Assembly (NCBI RefSeq): GCF_029211325.2
Contig: NZ_CP135996.1
Coordinates: 1 to 64,000 of the forward strand
Length of the DNA stretch: 64,000 bases
Direction: 5' to 3'
DNA from: Caproicibacterium argilliputei
GTDB lineage: Bacteria > Bacillota > Clostridia > Oscillospirales > Acutalibacteraceae
Shown: positions 8,921 to 20,360 of the stretch, one piece after another
Layout of the letters: each line of letters opens with the position of its first letter
Position numbering within the stretch: position 1 is the first letter of the stretch
Translations under genes and position numbers: made by a program
Notes under the pieces: generated by a model
Databases searched by the model: none
Seen by the model: only the letters and a program-made list of their open reading frames with translations
What the model was told of the DNA's origin: nothing

Positions 8921-11455
8921 ATGGATGAAATTCAGAATGAAAACAAGGAAAGAATTATCGACGTGGATCTGGAAGAAGAAGTCCAAAAATCTTTCATGGC
9001 ATATTCCATGTCGGTTATCGTGCAGCGCGCCCTGCCAGATGTGCGGGACGGCTTAAAACCGGTGCATCGGCGTATTCTGTACGCCATGTATGAGGACGGC
9101 ATCACGCCGGACAAACCTTACAAAAAGTGCGCCACCACGGTCGGCGACGTGCTGGGCCGGTACCATCCGCACGGCGATGCTTCCGTTTATGATGCGCTGG
9201 TGCGTTTGGCACAGGATTTTTCCATGCGGTATATGCTGGTGGACGGCCACGGAAACTTCGGTTCTGTAGACGGTGACCCGCCGGCTGCTTATCGTTACAC
9301 CGAGTCGCGCATGAGCAAGATTGCAGTGGAAATGCTGCAGGATATCGATAAGGACACCGTCGATTTCGGCCCGAACTTTGATGACAGCCGCAAGGAGCCA
9401 AAGGTGCTGCCCAGCCACTTCCCCAATCTGCTGGTTAATGGCTCCACCGGCATCGCGGTCGGCATGGCAACGAATATTCCCCCGCACAATCTAGGCGAGG
9501 TGGTGGACGGTGTCTGTGCGCTGATTGACAATCCGGATATCGACATGGATGGTCTGATGCAGTACATCAAAGGGCCGGATTTTCCCACAGCGGGTATCAT
9601 CATGGGTCGTGCGGGCATCCGCGCCGCCTATGCAACCGGCAAGGGCCGCATCACCGTGCGCGCCCGCGCCGAAATTGTAGAAGAAAAAAATGGCCGGTTC
9701 AGCATTGTCGTTACCGAACTTCCCTATCAGGTCAACAAAGCGCGCCTAATTGAAAACATCGCGGATTTAGTAAAGGACAAGCGCATTGAGGGAATTTCCA
9801 ATATCGAAGATCACTCCGACCGAAACGGAATGCATATCCTGATTTCCGTAAAGCGCGATGCTTCTCCGCAGATTGTGCTCAATCAGCTTTACAGCTACAC
9901 GCAGCTGCAGACCACGTTCAGCGTGAACCTGCTGGCGATTGTTGGTGCGCACGATAACTACAGCGGCGAACCGAGGCTGCTGACGCTCAAGCAGATTCTG
10001 GAGGAGTATGTCAGCTTTCAAAAGGATGTCATTATACGCCGAACGAAGTACGATTTAGAAAAAGCACTGGCGCGCGCACATATTCTGGAAGGCTTAAAAA
10101 TTGCAGTCGATAATATCGATGAGATTATCTCGATTATTCGCTCCAGTAAGGACCGCGCTTCTGCCCGTGCCCGCATGACAGAACGCTTTGGGCTGGACGA
10201 CATTCAGACGCAGGCGATTGTGCAGATGCCGCTGGGCGCCCTGACCGGTTTGGAAAGAAAGAAACTGGAGGACGAGCTGGCTGCCATCGAGGCCAAGGTG
10301 GCGGATTTGCGCGATATTTTGGCGAATGAATCCCGTGTGCTTACCATCATTAAGGATGACGCGCAGAACGTGAAAAAGAAATTCAATGACGAGCGCCGCA
10401 CAGAAATCGCAGCGGTTTCCGGTGAGGTCGATATTGAAGATTTGATTCCCAGGGAAGAGTGCGTCCTGACGCTGACCAATTTCGGCTATGTCAAGCGTTT
10501 GGCAGCAGACACCTATCACACCCAGAACCGCGGCGGACGCGGAATCAGTGCCATGACACGCCGCGAAGAGGACTGCACCAGCGAAATGTTCATCTGCGGC
10601 AGCCACGATTATGTGCTGTTCTTTACAAACTTTGGCCGGGTGTACCGCCTGAAGTGCTATGAGGTGCCGGAAGGCAGCCGCACCAGCAAGGGCATTAACA
10701 TTGCTAACCTGCTGCCAATTTCCCAGAATGAAAAGGTCACTTCCATGATTCGTGTGCCGGAGTTTGACGAGGAAAGTTACCTGTGCATGGTGACGCGCAA
10801 CGGCATCATCAAGCGTACTGTGCTTTCCGCGTATAATACCGCGCGCAAGGGCGGCGTCATTGCACTGGATTTGGATGAGGGCGATGAACTTTCGTGGGTG
10901 CGCCTGACCGGCGGAGATGATGAACTGCTGGTGGCAACTCACCTCGGCATGGCTATTCGTTTCAATGAAAACGATGTGCGCCCGATGGGCCGTGTGGCAC
11001 GCGGTGTCAAGGCCATCACACTGAAGGAAAGTGACTATGTGGTTGGCATGAGCGTTCTGCGTGAGGGCGGCCGTGTGCTGACTGTCAGTGAAACCGGCTA
11101 CGGGCGGCTTTCTCCCATTGAGGATTACCGCATACAGAACCGCGGCGGCAAGGGCCTGCTGAATTACCACGTGGATAAGTACGGCTGTGTGGCTGCCATC
11201 AAAGTAGTGGATCTGACGGATGATATTATCTTGATTTCCGAAGCCGGCATTCTGATTCGGATTCCAGCGGATTCTATCCGCATCTGCGCGCGTCCAAGCA
11301 AGGGCGTCAAAGTAATGCGGCTGACTGGTGCCGATAAAGTCGTTACGCTAGCACGCACGGAACATGAAGAGGACGAAACAACGGATGAGCTGCCAGAAAA
11401 CGACGGTGACCCTGAGGAGGGCGCTGAGGATTCGACAGAAACAACGGAGGGATAA
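8921..11455 (+). CDS. gyrA: DNA gyrase subunit A
   Basis: 844 aa. It cleaves and rejoins DNA through the active-site tyrosine in [10 protein letters not shown] (about 125). The C-terminal DNA-wrapping pinwheel has two GyrA-box-like sequences, QNRGGRG and QNRGGKG; the canonical box is QRRGGRG. The chain ends in a strongly acidic tail of about 30 residues. The quinolone-resistance-determining segment reads [12 protein letters not shown], with Ala87 where E. coli has Ser83 and Asp91 matching Asp87. An AGGAGG ribosome binding site lies upstream. A lipoprotein gene follows after only 5 bases. Confidence 0.98.
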   Translation: MDEIQNENKERIIDVDLEEEVQKSFMAYSMSVIVQRALPDVRDGLKPVHRRILYAMYEDGITPDKPYKKCATTVGDVLGRYHPHGDASVYDALVRLAQDFSMRYMLVDGHGNFGSVDGDPPAAYRYTESRMSKIAVEMLQDIDKDTVDFGPNFDDSRKEPKVLPSHFPNLLVNGSTGIAVGMATNIPPHNLGEVVDGVCALIDNPDIDMDGLMQYIKGPDFPTAGIIMGRAGIRAAYATGKGRITVRARAEIVEEKNGRFSIVVTELPYQVNKARLIENIADLVKDKRIEGISNIEDHSDRNGMHILISVKRDASPQIVLNQLYSYTQLQTTFSVNLLAIVGAHDNYSGEPRLLTLKQILEEYVSFQKDVIIRRTKYDLEKALARAHILEGLKIAVDNIDEIISIIRSSKDRASARARMTERFGLDDIQTQAIVQMPLGALTGLERKKLEDELAAIEAKVADLRDILANESRVLTIIKDDAQNVKKKFNDERRTEIAAVSGEVDIEDLIPREECVLTLTNFGYVKRLAADTYHTQNRGGRGISAMTRREEDCTSEMFICGSHDYVLFFTNFGRVYRLKCYEVPEGSRTSKGINIANLLPISQNEKVTSMIRVPEFDEESYLCMVTRNGIIKRTVLSAYNTARKGGVIALDLDEGDELSWVRLTGGDDELLVATHLGMAIRFNENDVRPMGRVARGVKAITLKESDYVVGMSVLREGGRVLTVSETGYGRLSPIEDYRIQNRGGKGLLNYHVDKYGCVAAIKVVDLTDDIILISEAGILIRIPADSIRICARPSKGVKVMRLTGADKVVTLARTEHEEDETTDELPENDGDPEEGAEDSTETTEG

Positions 11456-11460
11456 CTATC

Positions 11461-12144
11461 ATGCGTAAGCCCCGCACCAGATTTACCGCGCTTCTGCTGG
11501 CATTCAGCCTTTGCATTGCCGCTGCTGCGGCAGGCTGTGGCAGCAAGTCAGGCAGCAGCAGTGCTGCCTCAGAAGTTTCTTCCGCACAAGCGATTCCGGT
11601 TTCTTCTGAAAATACGGCAAGCAGCAGCCATGCAGTGTCTGCGGTTTCCTCTCAGGCTTCTTCAGCTGCAGATTCCGCGGCTTCAAATGCGGACACGGCT
11701 GTGTCGCAGACCAATGGCATTGAGGCCGCACCGGAAAGCAATACTTCTTCTGTCCCCACCAAGGATGACCGTTTCAATAAAAAATGGGCGGCAAATCCCA
11801 TTGATGCAGCCATGCAAAAGGCAATGGATACGGCAGACACTAATCGAAAAATTGTGGAAACTTATACACAATATGCACAGAAATGGCAGAACGAGATTGC
11901 TGTTACGTATGACCGACTGATGACTGTCAGCGGAAACGATGCGGCGCTGAAAAGCGAGCAGACCGCATGGGTAAACGGCAAGGAAGCGCAGCTGCAGAAA
12001 ATTAAGGCATCGGTTGCGTCAGAAGGCACCGGCGCCGCAGTCGGTGTGGGCAGCAAGGTAATGCAGTTTTACCGCGCACGCGCGCAGCAACTGTACTTTG
12101 AGCTTTACAAATATGACCCGAATTTTTCATTTACCAATGCATAA
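11461..12144 (+). CDS. Secreted lipoprotein, LprI/DUF1311-like
   Basis: 227 aa. A lipoprotein signal peptide ends in a lipobox with Cys26 (AAAGC). A long Ser/Ala-rich, probably disordered linker (about 28-85) follows. The helical C-terminal domain (about 110-227) contains LKSEQTAWVNGKEAQLQKI and resembles the Trp-containing LprI/DUF1311 (lysozyme inhibitor-like) fold; this assignment is tentative. It would be anchored on the outer face of the membrane. It lies 5 bases after gyrA and 22 bases before the Nudix gene, so it is probably cotranscribed with both. Confidence 0.8.
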   Translation: MRKPRTRFTALLLAFSLCIAAAAAGCGSKSGSSSAASEVSSAQAIPVSSENTASSSHAVSAVSSQASSAADSAASNADTAVSQTNGIEAAPESNTSSVPTKDDRFNKKWAANPIDAAMQKAMDTADTNRKIVETYTQYAQKWQNEIAVTYDRLMTVSGNDAALKSEQTAWVNGKEAQLQKIKASVASEGTGAAVGVGSKVMQFYRARAQQLYFELYKYDPNFSFTNA

Positions 12145-12166
12145 CGGATAAAAAAGGACTGATGGC

Positions 12167-12712
12167 ATGGAACTGACCGAAAAAACACTGGAGAAGAATG
12201 TGATTTATAAAGGCCGTGTTCTGCAGATGCATGTGGATCATGTACAGCTGGAGGACGGCAGAGTTTCCACACGGGAGTGCGTGGATCATCCGGGTGGCGT
12301 GAGTGTGGCGGCGCTTACACCGCACAACGAGATTCTGTTGGTGCGGCAGTTCCGGTATCCGTATGGCGAGGTTGTGCTGGAAACCCCTGCGGGCAAGCTG
12401 GAAGCCGGCGAAGACCCGCTTTCCGCCTGCAAGCGGGAACTCAGAGAGGAAACCGGCGCAGTTTCAGATTCGTTCATTCCGCTGTCAGTGATGTACCCTT
12501 CTCCCGGTTATACCAATGAGAAGCTGTATCTGTACGCTTGCCGGATTTCTGAGCAGGGCGGTCAGCATTTGGATGATGGGGAGTTTCTGGAGGTTGATCG
12601 CGTGCCACTGCGTGAAGCGCTGAAGCAGGTGGAGCGCGGCGAGATTTACGACGCAAAAACGCAGGTGCTGATTCTGCGTGCGGCGCAAATGGTGCAGGCC
12701 GGAAAACTGTAA
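12167..12712 (+). CDS. nudF: Nudix hydrolase, ADP-ribose pyrophosphatase type
   Basis: 181 aa. The Nudix box is intact: GKLEAGEDPLSACKRELREE followed by TGAV, fitting GX5EX7REUXEEXGU. The upstream context GGVSVAALTPHNEILLVRQFRYP is typical of the NudF/YqkG ADP-ribose pyrophosphatases, which hydrolyse ADP-ribose to AMP and ribose 5-phosphate. It is the last gene of the gyrA-side plus-strand run and is followed by a bidirectional terminator. Confidence 0.9.
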   Translation: MELTEKTLEKNVIYKGRVLQMHVDHVQLEDGRVSTRECVDHPGGVSVAALTPHNEILLVRQFRYPYGEVVLETPAGKLEAGEDPLSACKRELREETGAVSDSFIPLSVMYPSPGYTNEKLYLYACRISEQGGQHLDDGEFLEVDRVPLREALKQVERGEIYDAKTQVLILRAAQMVQAGKL

Positions 12713-12781
12713 ATGAAAAAGGGTTATAGCAAAATGAATTTGCAATAGCACATTGCACAGAGAAATCATCTTAAAAACAAG

Positions 12782-12834
12782 AAAATGCGCCTTGAAATGA
12801 CTTTTACAGGTCAATCCAAGACGCATTTTTGTGT
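12782..12834. terminator. Bidirectional intrinsic terminator between nudF and the GNAT gene
   Basis: The arms AAAATGCGCCTTG (12782-12794) and CAAGACGCATTTT (12817-12829) pair with one mismatch. There is a T tract on the plus side and an A tract (T on minus) on the other. It sits between two convergent genes. Confidence 0.8.
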
Positions 12835-12913
12835 ATAATAATGAGACAAGGTTCTTTGCAACAACCCTCTAAAGAGCACTCTATTTGCTTTTTGCCTTCT
12901 ATTGAAGGGCTGT

Positions 12914-13519
12914 TCATTCGGAACCAGTTGGCTTTAGTTGTTTCCGCATAACAAGCCCTTTTTCGCTTTCAGAAGAGATGTAAAACCCATTCTTTCGATA
13001 CATCTCAAAATGGCCTCCGAAGTCAGAAGATTGATAGCTGGATTCCTTGTAGGGGTACACCTCTACAAAGTCAAAATCATCCCGGGCGGCGTCTTGACAT
13101 ACACGTTCCAACAGCATGGTGGCAATGCCTTTTCGCTTCATATCCGGTGCAATCATAAAACAGAACAGGGACTTTACCTTGCTGTCTGCGGTGCGCCCCT
13201 CCAAAGGGACGTAATCCATAAACCGCCGCCAGCTTGCGCACTTTAAGCAGTCGGCTTTTGTGTTGGCATTACACCATCCGACAACGGAACCTTCACTGTA
13301 GGCAAGGTAGCCCTGCAGATTATTGCTGCGGATATAGCGGTAGGCGTATTTCCTTCTTTCTGCTGCTGTAGAGAAATCTTTGCCTTTATAATCTTTACTG
13401 CTCCAGCATACACAGTAGCATTTGTGTTCTTCCACGTTATCATCGTGCGGAGTAATGTCAAAAAAACGAACGTAGTCTTCCGCAAGTTCGGGTGACAGTT
13501 TGCGTATTTCAATTTCCAT
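12914..13519 (-). CDS. GNAT-family N-acetyltransferase
   Basis: 201 aa. The acetyl-CoA-binding motif of GNAT enzymes is seen as FMIAPDMKRKGIATMLLERV (about 120-140). A downstream FxMYRKNGF motif is typical of the family's C-terminal strand. The N-terminal half has several cysteines (CYCVCW and CLKC). The substrate cannot be predicted. The start is well supported by GAGGAGAAAG. The gene lies directly downstream of tRNA-Arg, separated by that RNA's terminator. Confidence 0.85.
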   Translation of the reverse strand: MEIEIRKLSPELAEDYVRFFDITPHDDNVEEHKCYCVCWSSKDYKGKDFSTAAERRKYAYRYIRSNNLQGYLAYSEGSVVGWCNANTKADCLKCASWRRFMDYVPLEGRTADSKVKSLFCFMIAPDMKRKGIATMLLERVCQDAARDDFDFVEVYPYKESSYQSSDFGGHFEMYRKNGFYISSESEKGLVMRKQLKPTGSE

Positions 13520-13543
13520 TTGCTTTCTCCTCGTAAAATCATT

Positions 13544-13588
13544 AAAAAAGACCTTCCTATTAAGGGCAAAAGTCCGAAATAGGAAGGT
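13544..13588 (-). terminator. Intrinsic terminator of tRNA-Arg
   Basis: On the minus strand ACCTTCCTATT pairs with AATAGGAAGGT (plus 13551-13561 and 13578-13588) and is followed by CTTTTTT. It begins four bases after the tRNA CCA end. Confidence 0.85.
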
Positions 13589-13591
13589 TTT

Positions 13592-13668
13592 TGGTGCCCT
13601 CGGGCGGATTCGAACCGCCGGCCTACCGCTTAGGAGGCGGTCGCTCTATCCAGCTGAGCTACGAAGAC
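13592..13668 (-). tRNA. tRNA-Arg (anticodon CCT)
   Basis: A 77-base cloverleaf with encoded CCA. Acceptor GTCTTCG pairs with CGAGGGC (two G-U pairs). The D arm contains AGCTCAGCTGGATAGAGC. The anticodon stem ACCGC/GCGGT encloses CTCCTAA, giving anticodon CCT, which reads AGG. The T arm is GGCGG-TTCGAAT-CCGCC, followed by discriminator A and CCA. The gene stands alone with its own terminator. Confidence 0.95.
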
Positions 13669-13713
13669 ATTTTATAGGGCAGTCGTTATTATACCGCATA
13701 ACAAAGTGAATTG

Positions 13714-14178
13714 TCAATTCGTCCCTTGCCACGACTGCAGGTAAGCGTGAATGTAAACAAACATATTTACAATTTCCAAAATCAAAATGATTTGACTTAA
13801 CGGATTCAGCGCAACCGTTGCGTTCATGCGGTGCTGTACCATGGTGTAAAAGCAGGCGGACGAAATGGACTCCAATGCGCACAGCGCCACGCTGACGGCA
13901 TAGTTCAGGCGGTTTTTGCTGCGCAGCAGCAGCGTCACCAGCCAGATGGAAACAGGAAGTGCAAACGAAAAAGCGCAGTATACGACACCGCCTATATGCG
14001 ACAAAATTCCACCATGGTGCAGATAAAAAACACCTAATTCCACAGAATTCATAAGCTGACTGCTGTCTGTTACTCTCGCCACAGGCAAAAAGAGAAAAAC
14101 AAGCAAAACGATTTGCAGACCAAGCGCTGCTCGTTGCGTGACCTTCAGTTTGCGAATGTCGTACCAAGCATCAGCCAT
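13714..14178 (-). CDS. Small integral membrane protein, unknown function
   Basis: 154 aa from the ATG at 14178, preceded by AAAGGAG; a longer reading to 14460 would run into the ppdK terminator and is rejected. Four hydrophobic segments are visible at about 16-35, 58-80, 88-105 and 120-142. The N-terminus MADAWYDIRKLKVTQRAALG is polar. No known family is recognised. It lies between ppdK (whose terminator separates them) and tRNA-Arg. Confidence 0.7.
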   Translation of the reverse strand: MADAWYDIRKLKVTQRAALGLQIVLLVFLFLPVARVTDSSQLMNSVELGVFYLHHGGILSHIGGVVYCAFSFALPVSIWLVTLLLRSKNRLNYAVSVALCALESISSACFYTMVQHRMNATVALNPLSQIILILEIVNMFVYIHAYLQSWQGTN

Positions 14179-14283
14179 GCGGCAGGCTCCTTTCAGAAAA
14201 TAGCCGAAAAGCGGCACATTGTTTCTGTTTGTATTATAACAAAAATTCTGAAAAAAGTACAGCTTTGCAAAGGCGGAAGGCGC

Positions 14284-14319
14284 AAAAAAGAAGCCGCCGG
14301 TTTTCACACCGGCGGCTTC
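14284..14319 (-). terminator. Intrinsic terminator of ppdK
   Basis: On the minus strand GAAGCCGCCGG pairs with CCGGCGGCTTC around an 8-base loop, followed by TTTTTT. Confidence 0.93.
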
Positions 14320-14338
14320 CCGCAGCTTTATAAAAAAC

Positions 14339-17002
<2,664 letters not shown>

Positions 17003-17150
17003 TGGTTGATCCTCCTAGATAAATTTTTCTGATTCCCAAGTTTTGTACTTCGGGATGGAAAATAAAAAGAAAACAAAATGATACGGCGAAAAAGCCCCCC
17101 GCGGGAGCTGTTCCTCAAATATTATAACAAATACAAGTGCGGAATTCCAG
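17003..17150 (-). promoter_or_regulatory. ppdK promoter and leader with hairpin
   Basis: Read on the minus strand, a TATAAT -10 box lies at plus 17121-17126, about 120 bases before the ATG; no strong -35 is evident. Just downstream of the predicted start of transcription, AGCTCCC-GCG-GGGGGCT is followed by TTTTTC, a terminator-like hairpin (plus about 17088-17109) within the first bases of the leader. The rest of the leader is AT-rich with no recognised riboswitch. Confidence 0.5.
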
Positions 17151-17241
17151 ATAAAATTGTACTTTGCCCGATTCTGCCGTAAATTTTTTTTGAAAAAGCG
17201 CTGTGCTGTGTGTGCAGTTGTGTTTTTCTTAACAAGAGGTC

Positions 17242-17270
17242 TTGCATTCTTGCGGAAAAATCCTTATACT
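17242..17270 (+). promoter_or_regulatory. Promoter of glmU
   Basis: TTGCAT (17242-17247), a 17-base spacer and TATACT (17265-17270), a good sigma-A-type promoter 64 bases before the chosen ATG. The remaining bases of the 332-base ppdK-glmU divergent gap hold only the ppdK promoter and leader. Confidence 0.75.
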
Positions 17271-17334
17271 AATACTGTCACGGATTCTGCAAATCCGTAC
17301 AGTTGATTACCGCCACATCTGGGAGGCCAATAAA

Positions 17335-18372
17335 ATGCCGGAAACATACTGTGCCGTTGTACTTGCCGCAGGGGAAGGAAAGCGCATGAAGTCCAACCAA
17401 CCGAAAGTGCTCTGCGAAGTGCTGTTTAAGCCGATGCTTCGCTGGGTGCTGGATGCCGTGCGGGCTTCTGCAGCGGCGGACATCTGCTGTGTGGCGGGCT
17501 TTCGGCACGAGCAGGTGGAAGCTTATTTGCAGCAGCTGAACGCAGGCGCTTTTTCCGGGCACCCGGTTTCGTGTGTGCTGCAGCAGGAGCGCCGCGGCAC
17601 CGGCCATGCCGTCATGATGGCGCGCACCTTTCTGGAGGCGCACCGCGGTGGTCATGTGCTGGTGCTTAATGGCGACGCGCCGTTTCTTTCTGCGGAAACC
17701 ATCGATGCGGCGCTGCAGCAGCACCGCGCCAATGTGGAAGCGGTGACGGTGATTTCCGCTGAAGTGGAAAATCCTTTCGGCTACGGGCGTATTTTGCGTG
17801 ACGAACAGACCGGCCTGCTGCAGGGAATCGTGGAGCAGAAGGATGCGGACAGCAGTGTGCAGCGCATTCGGGAGATTAATTCCGGCTCCTACTGGTTCTG
17901 CGTTGACAGCCTGCTGGAGATTCTTTCGGAGATTACCAGTGACAACGCCCAGGGGGAATACTACCTGACAGATGCCGTCAAGCTTTTACTTGCACACGGT
18001 CAGCGCGCCGGTGCTTATGTTTCGGCGGATGCGGACGCAGTGCTGGGCGCGAATGACTGCGTACAGCTGGCAGAACTTAACACGATTGCACGCCGGAAAA
18101 TTCTGCAAAAGCATATGGAAGCGGGAGTTTCCATTCCCTGCACCGATGGCGTTATCATTGGTCCGGATGTGACCATCGGTTCCTATTCCTGCATTTTGCC
18201 GGGGTCAATCCTGCAGGGCACCACTTCCGTTGGAGCTGCCTGCACGGTTGGCCCTGAAGTTGTATTGCGAAATGCTCGGATTGCAGACGGCGTATCCCTA
18301 TGCTTCGTGCAAGTTTACAACCAAAAAATTGCAAACACAGATTCAGTGGAATCCTATCATATCTACCAATAG
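17335..18372 (+). CDS. glmU: UDP-N-acetylglucosamine pyrophosphorylase, GlmU lacking most of its acetyltransferase domain
   Basis: 345 aa from the ATG at 17335; the longer frame from 17242 begins inside the promoter. Full GlmU is about 450-460 aa. The N-terminal uridylyltransferase domain is complete, with LAAGEGKRMKSNQPKVLCEV (9-28) and a GDAPFLS metal-binding loop at about 110. The left-handed beta-helix begins (GVIIGPDVTIGSYSCILPGS, CTVGPEVVLRNARIADGVSL) but stops after a few turns with the degenerate tail ANTDSVESYHIYQ, where other GlmU proteins read a TVGPFxxxRP turn. The catalytic histidine region of the acetyltransferase is therefore missing. It should make UDP-GlcNAc from GlcNAc-1-P, but glucosamine-1-P acetylation must come from elsewhere. 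It lies upstream of prs. Confidence 0.88.
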   Translation: MPETYCAVVLAAGEGKRMKSNQPKVLCEVLFKPMLRWVLDAVRASAAADICCVAGFRHEQVEAYLQQLNAGAFSGHPVSCVLQQERRGTGHAVMMARTFLEAHRGGHVLVLNGDAPFLSAETIDAALQQHRANVEAVTVISAEVENPFGYGRILRDEQTGLLQGIVEQKDADSSVQRIREINSGSYWFCVDSLLEILSEITSDNAQGEYYLTDAVKLLLAHGQRAGAYVSADADAVLGANDCVQLAELNTIARRKILQKHMEAGVSIPCTDGVIIGPDVTIGSYSCILPGSILQGTTSVGAACTVGPEVVLRNARIADGVSLCFVQVYNQKIANTDSVESYHIYQ

Positions 18373-18581
18373 CAGCCAGCTACAGGGTGCCTCATTGTTT
18401 GGGGCACCCTGCTTGTGTGCAGGGGCACTTCCCTGTTCCTGCATGATATTCAAGACAGCCGGCGCTTGGAAGCAAAGGCAAAAGGCACCGCGGCGGCTTT
18501 TATGCGGTGTGTTTGGCTTTTGCTTCGGAACAGCGCCAGGAGGAAACGACAAATGATTGTAACCAAACAGGGGGAAAAGAA
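18373..18581 (+). promoter_or_regulatory. glmU-prs spacer with two hairpins
   Basis: The first hairpin, AGGGTGCC-loop-GGCACCCT (about 18384-18411), lies just after glmU and has only a weak T-rich tail. A second, long imperfect hairpin (about 18470-18530) pairs GCAAAAGGCACCGC with GCGGTGT...CTTTTGC. A strong AGGAGG follows and serves the 10-codon ORF listed separately. No known riboswitch class was recognised. Confidence 0.4.
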
Positions 18582-18585
18582 ATGA
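18553..18585 (+). CDS. Possible 10-residue leader peptide coupled to prs
   Basis: An ATG at 18553 with AGGAGG nine bases upstream opens MIVTKQGEKK. Its TGA overlaps the prs ATG (ATGA). The ribosome binding site is better than the one for prs itself (GGGGAAAAG), so translation of prs may be coupled to this short ORF. No similarity is known; it could be chance. Confidence 0.35.
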   Translation: MIVTKQGEKK

Positions 18586-19538
18586 ATTTTCACGGCAAGG
18601 ACATCAAAATTTTTGCTGCGAACGCAAACCCGGACGTTGCCAAGCAAATCAGCGAATGTCTTGGCCTGCCGATGGGCAAAAGCAACGTTACAACCTTCAG
18701 CAACGGCGAAATTTCCGTTTCGCTTCAGGAATCTGTGCGCGGCTCTGACTGTTTTATCGTGCAGTCCACCTGCTCGCCGGTCAATGACAACCTGATGGAA
18801 CTGCTGATTATGATGGATGCGATGAAGCGTGCGTCTGCGGCGCGCATCACAGCGGTAATCCCGCACTTCGGCTATGCCCGCCAGGACCGCAAGGCAAAGG
18901 CGCGCGACCCGATCAGTGCAAAGCTCTGCGCGGATCTGATTACAACGGCTGGCGCTGACCGTGTTCTGACCATGGATCTGCATGCGGCGCAGATTCAGGG
19001 GTTCTTTAACATTCCGGTTGACCATCTGCGCGGCGCACCGCTGCTGGCTTCTTTCATGAAGGAGCGTGTCGGAGAAAAAGTGGACCAGTATATTGTCGTT
19101 TCCCCGGATTTGGGCTCGGTGACCCGTGCCCGTGACTTTGCAGAGCGCATTGGCACCCCCATGGCAATCGTTGATAAGCGTCGTCCGCGTGCAAATGTCT
19201 GCGAGGTCATGAACATCATTGGTTCTGTTGAGGGCAAGAAGGTCATTTTGGTAGACGACATGATCGACACCGCAGGCACTCTGTGCAATGCGGCAACTGC
19301 GCTGATGGAGCATGGCGCGGTTTCGGTTACCGCGTGCGCGACGCACGGCGTGCTGTCCGGCCCGGCGATTGAGCGGATTAAAGATTCTGTTTTGGACGAA
19401 GTGGTTCTGCTGGACACCATTCCGCTGCCGCAGGAGAAGAAACTCGACAAAATCACGGTTCTGCCGATTGCGCCGACATTTGCGGAAGCGATTGAACGCA
19501 TCTACGAAGACAAACCTGTCTCTCCCATGTTCAACTAG
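18582..19538 (+). CDS. prs: Ribose-phosphate pyrophosphokinase (PRPP synthetase)
   Basis: 318 aa, standard class I PRPP synthetase, making 5-phosphoribosyl 1-pyrophosphate from ribose 5-phosphate and ATP for nucleotide, His and Trp synthesis. Motifs include DLHAAQIQGFFNIPVDH (about 128), the flexible loop with RQDRK (about 100) and the PRPP-binding VDDMIDTAGTLCNAA (about 225). The glmU-prs-pth-mfd order is the same as in Bacillus, apart from the transporter inserted between pth and mfd. It ends in TAG, one base before a repeat fragment. Confidence 0.97.
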   Translation: MNFHGKDIKIFAANANPDVAKQISECLGLPMGKSNVTTFSNGEISVSLQESVRGSDCFIVQSTCSPVNDNLMELLIMMDAMKRASAARITAVIPHFGYARQDRKAKARDPISAKLCADLITTAGADRVLTMDLHAAQIQGFFNIPVDHLRGAPLLASFMKERVGEKVDQYIVVSPDLGSVTRARDFAERIGTPMAIVDKRRPRANVCEVMNIIGSVEGKKVILVDDMIDTAGTLCNAATALMEHGAVSVTACATHGVLSGPAIERIKDSVLDEVVLLDTIPLPQEKKLDKITVLPIAPTFAEAIERIYEDKPVSPMFN

Positions 19539-19539
19539 C

Positions 19540-19577
19540 AGGCGCGGGGGAGCCCCCGCAGGCAGTGTGCTGAAGTT
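19540..19577 (+). repeat. Repeat fragment after prs (module D)
   Basis: GGGGGAGCCCCCGCAGGCAG followed by TGTGCTGAAG matches the module that ends hisS on the other strand (51024-51060), with one or two differences. It lies immediately after the prs stop and in the same orientation as prs. The rest of the 170-base prs-pth gap shows only an AT-rich TTAAAAT, possibly the pth -10. Confidence 0.75.
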
Positions 19578-19708
19578 CCAATTTCTTTGCAGATTGTGTT
19601 AAAATCCGGTTAGCGCTTCTTGAAATTTTTACAATCAAATAATCCAGGGTTGCCGCAAAGCGTCGAAACGGACGCGGTTTGTCGCGGCAGCCCCTTTTGT
19701 GTTGAGGT

Positions 19709-20317
19709 ATGCTTATGCTTTTTTCAGACAAATTTTCCGCCGGTTCCGTGGAGTGGCTCCTGGTCGGTCTTGGCAATCCAGGTACGCAGTATGACGGCAC
19801 GCGGCATAATACCGGTTTCATGGCGCTGGATTGTATCGCGCAGAAAGCCGGCGTGAAAATTGATCGGCTTAAGTTCAAAGGGCAGTGCGCAACGGCGCAA
19901 GTCGGCGGAAAAAAAGTGCTGCTTCTCAAGCCCGCCACGTTTATGAATCTGTCCGGTCAGAGCGTGACGGAGGCCATGCAGTTCTATAAAATTCCGCCGC
20001 AGCGCGTTATTGTGTTTTTTGATGATATTTCACTCCCCTGCGGGCGGCTGCGGATTCGCCGCAAAGGCAGCGACGGCGGACACAACGGCATGAAAAACAT
20101 CATTTATCTGACCGGCAGCGACCAGTTCCCGCGCGTCAAAATCGGCATTGGCGCCAAACCGACACCGGAATGGGACCTTGCCGATTGGGTGCTCAGCCGC
20201 TTTTCTGAAGCGGACGCCGCGCTGATGCGCGAAAGCACCGAGCACGCGGCAGAAGCAGCGGAGCTGATGGTAAACGACCAGACAGATCAAGCCATGAATC
20301 AGTACAATACCAAATAA
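19709..20317 (+). CDS. pth: Peptidyl-tRNA hydrolase
   Basis: 202 aa, slightly long for Pth because of about 15 extra N-terminal residues. It releases tRNA from peptidyl-tRNA dropped by ribosomes. Motifs are LLVGLGNPGTQYDGTRHNTG (catalytic His), LLLKPATFMNLSGQSV and the conserved GHNGMKNI. The start is the ATG at 19709; one at 19715 is also possible. It sits between prs and mfd as in many Firmicutes. Its stop runs into the terminator of the convergent transporter gene. Confidence 0.96.
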   Translation: MLMLFSDKFSAGSVEWLLVGLGNPGTQYDGTRHNTGFMALDCIAQKAGVKIDRLKFKGQCATAQVGGKKVLLLKPATFMNLSGQSVTEAMQFYKIPPQRVIVFFDDISLPCGRLRIRRKGSDGGHNGMKNIIYLTGSDQFPRVKIGIGAKPTPEWDLADWVLSRFSEADAALMRESTEHAAEAAELMVNDQTDQAMNQYNTK

Positions 20318-20345
20318 AAACGGCCCGCCTTTGCAGGCGGACCGT
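20316..20345 (-). terminator. Intrinsic terminator of the NSS transporter gene
   Basis: ACGGTCCGCCT pairs with AGGCGGGCCGT on the minus strand and is followed by TTTTT. It lies just past the pth stop in a convergent junction and may serve both. Confidence 0.85.
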
Positions 20346-20360
20346 CTGGAATCCAAAGGG

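Noticed and set aside
10094..11170. 358-codon open frame opposite gyrA
   Set aside because: Antisense shadow of the conserved gyrA C-terminal domain.
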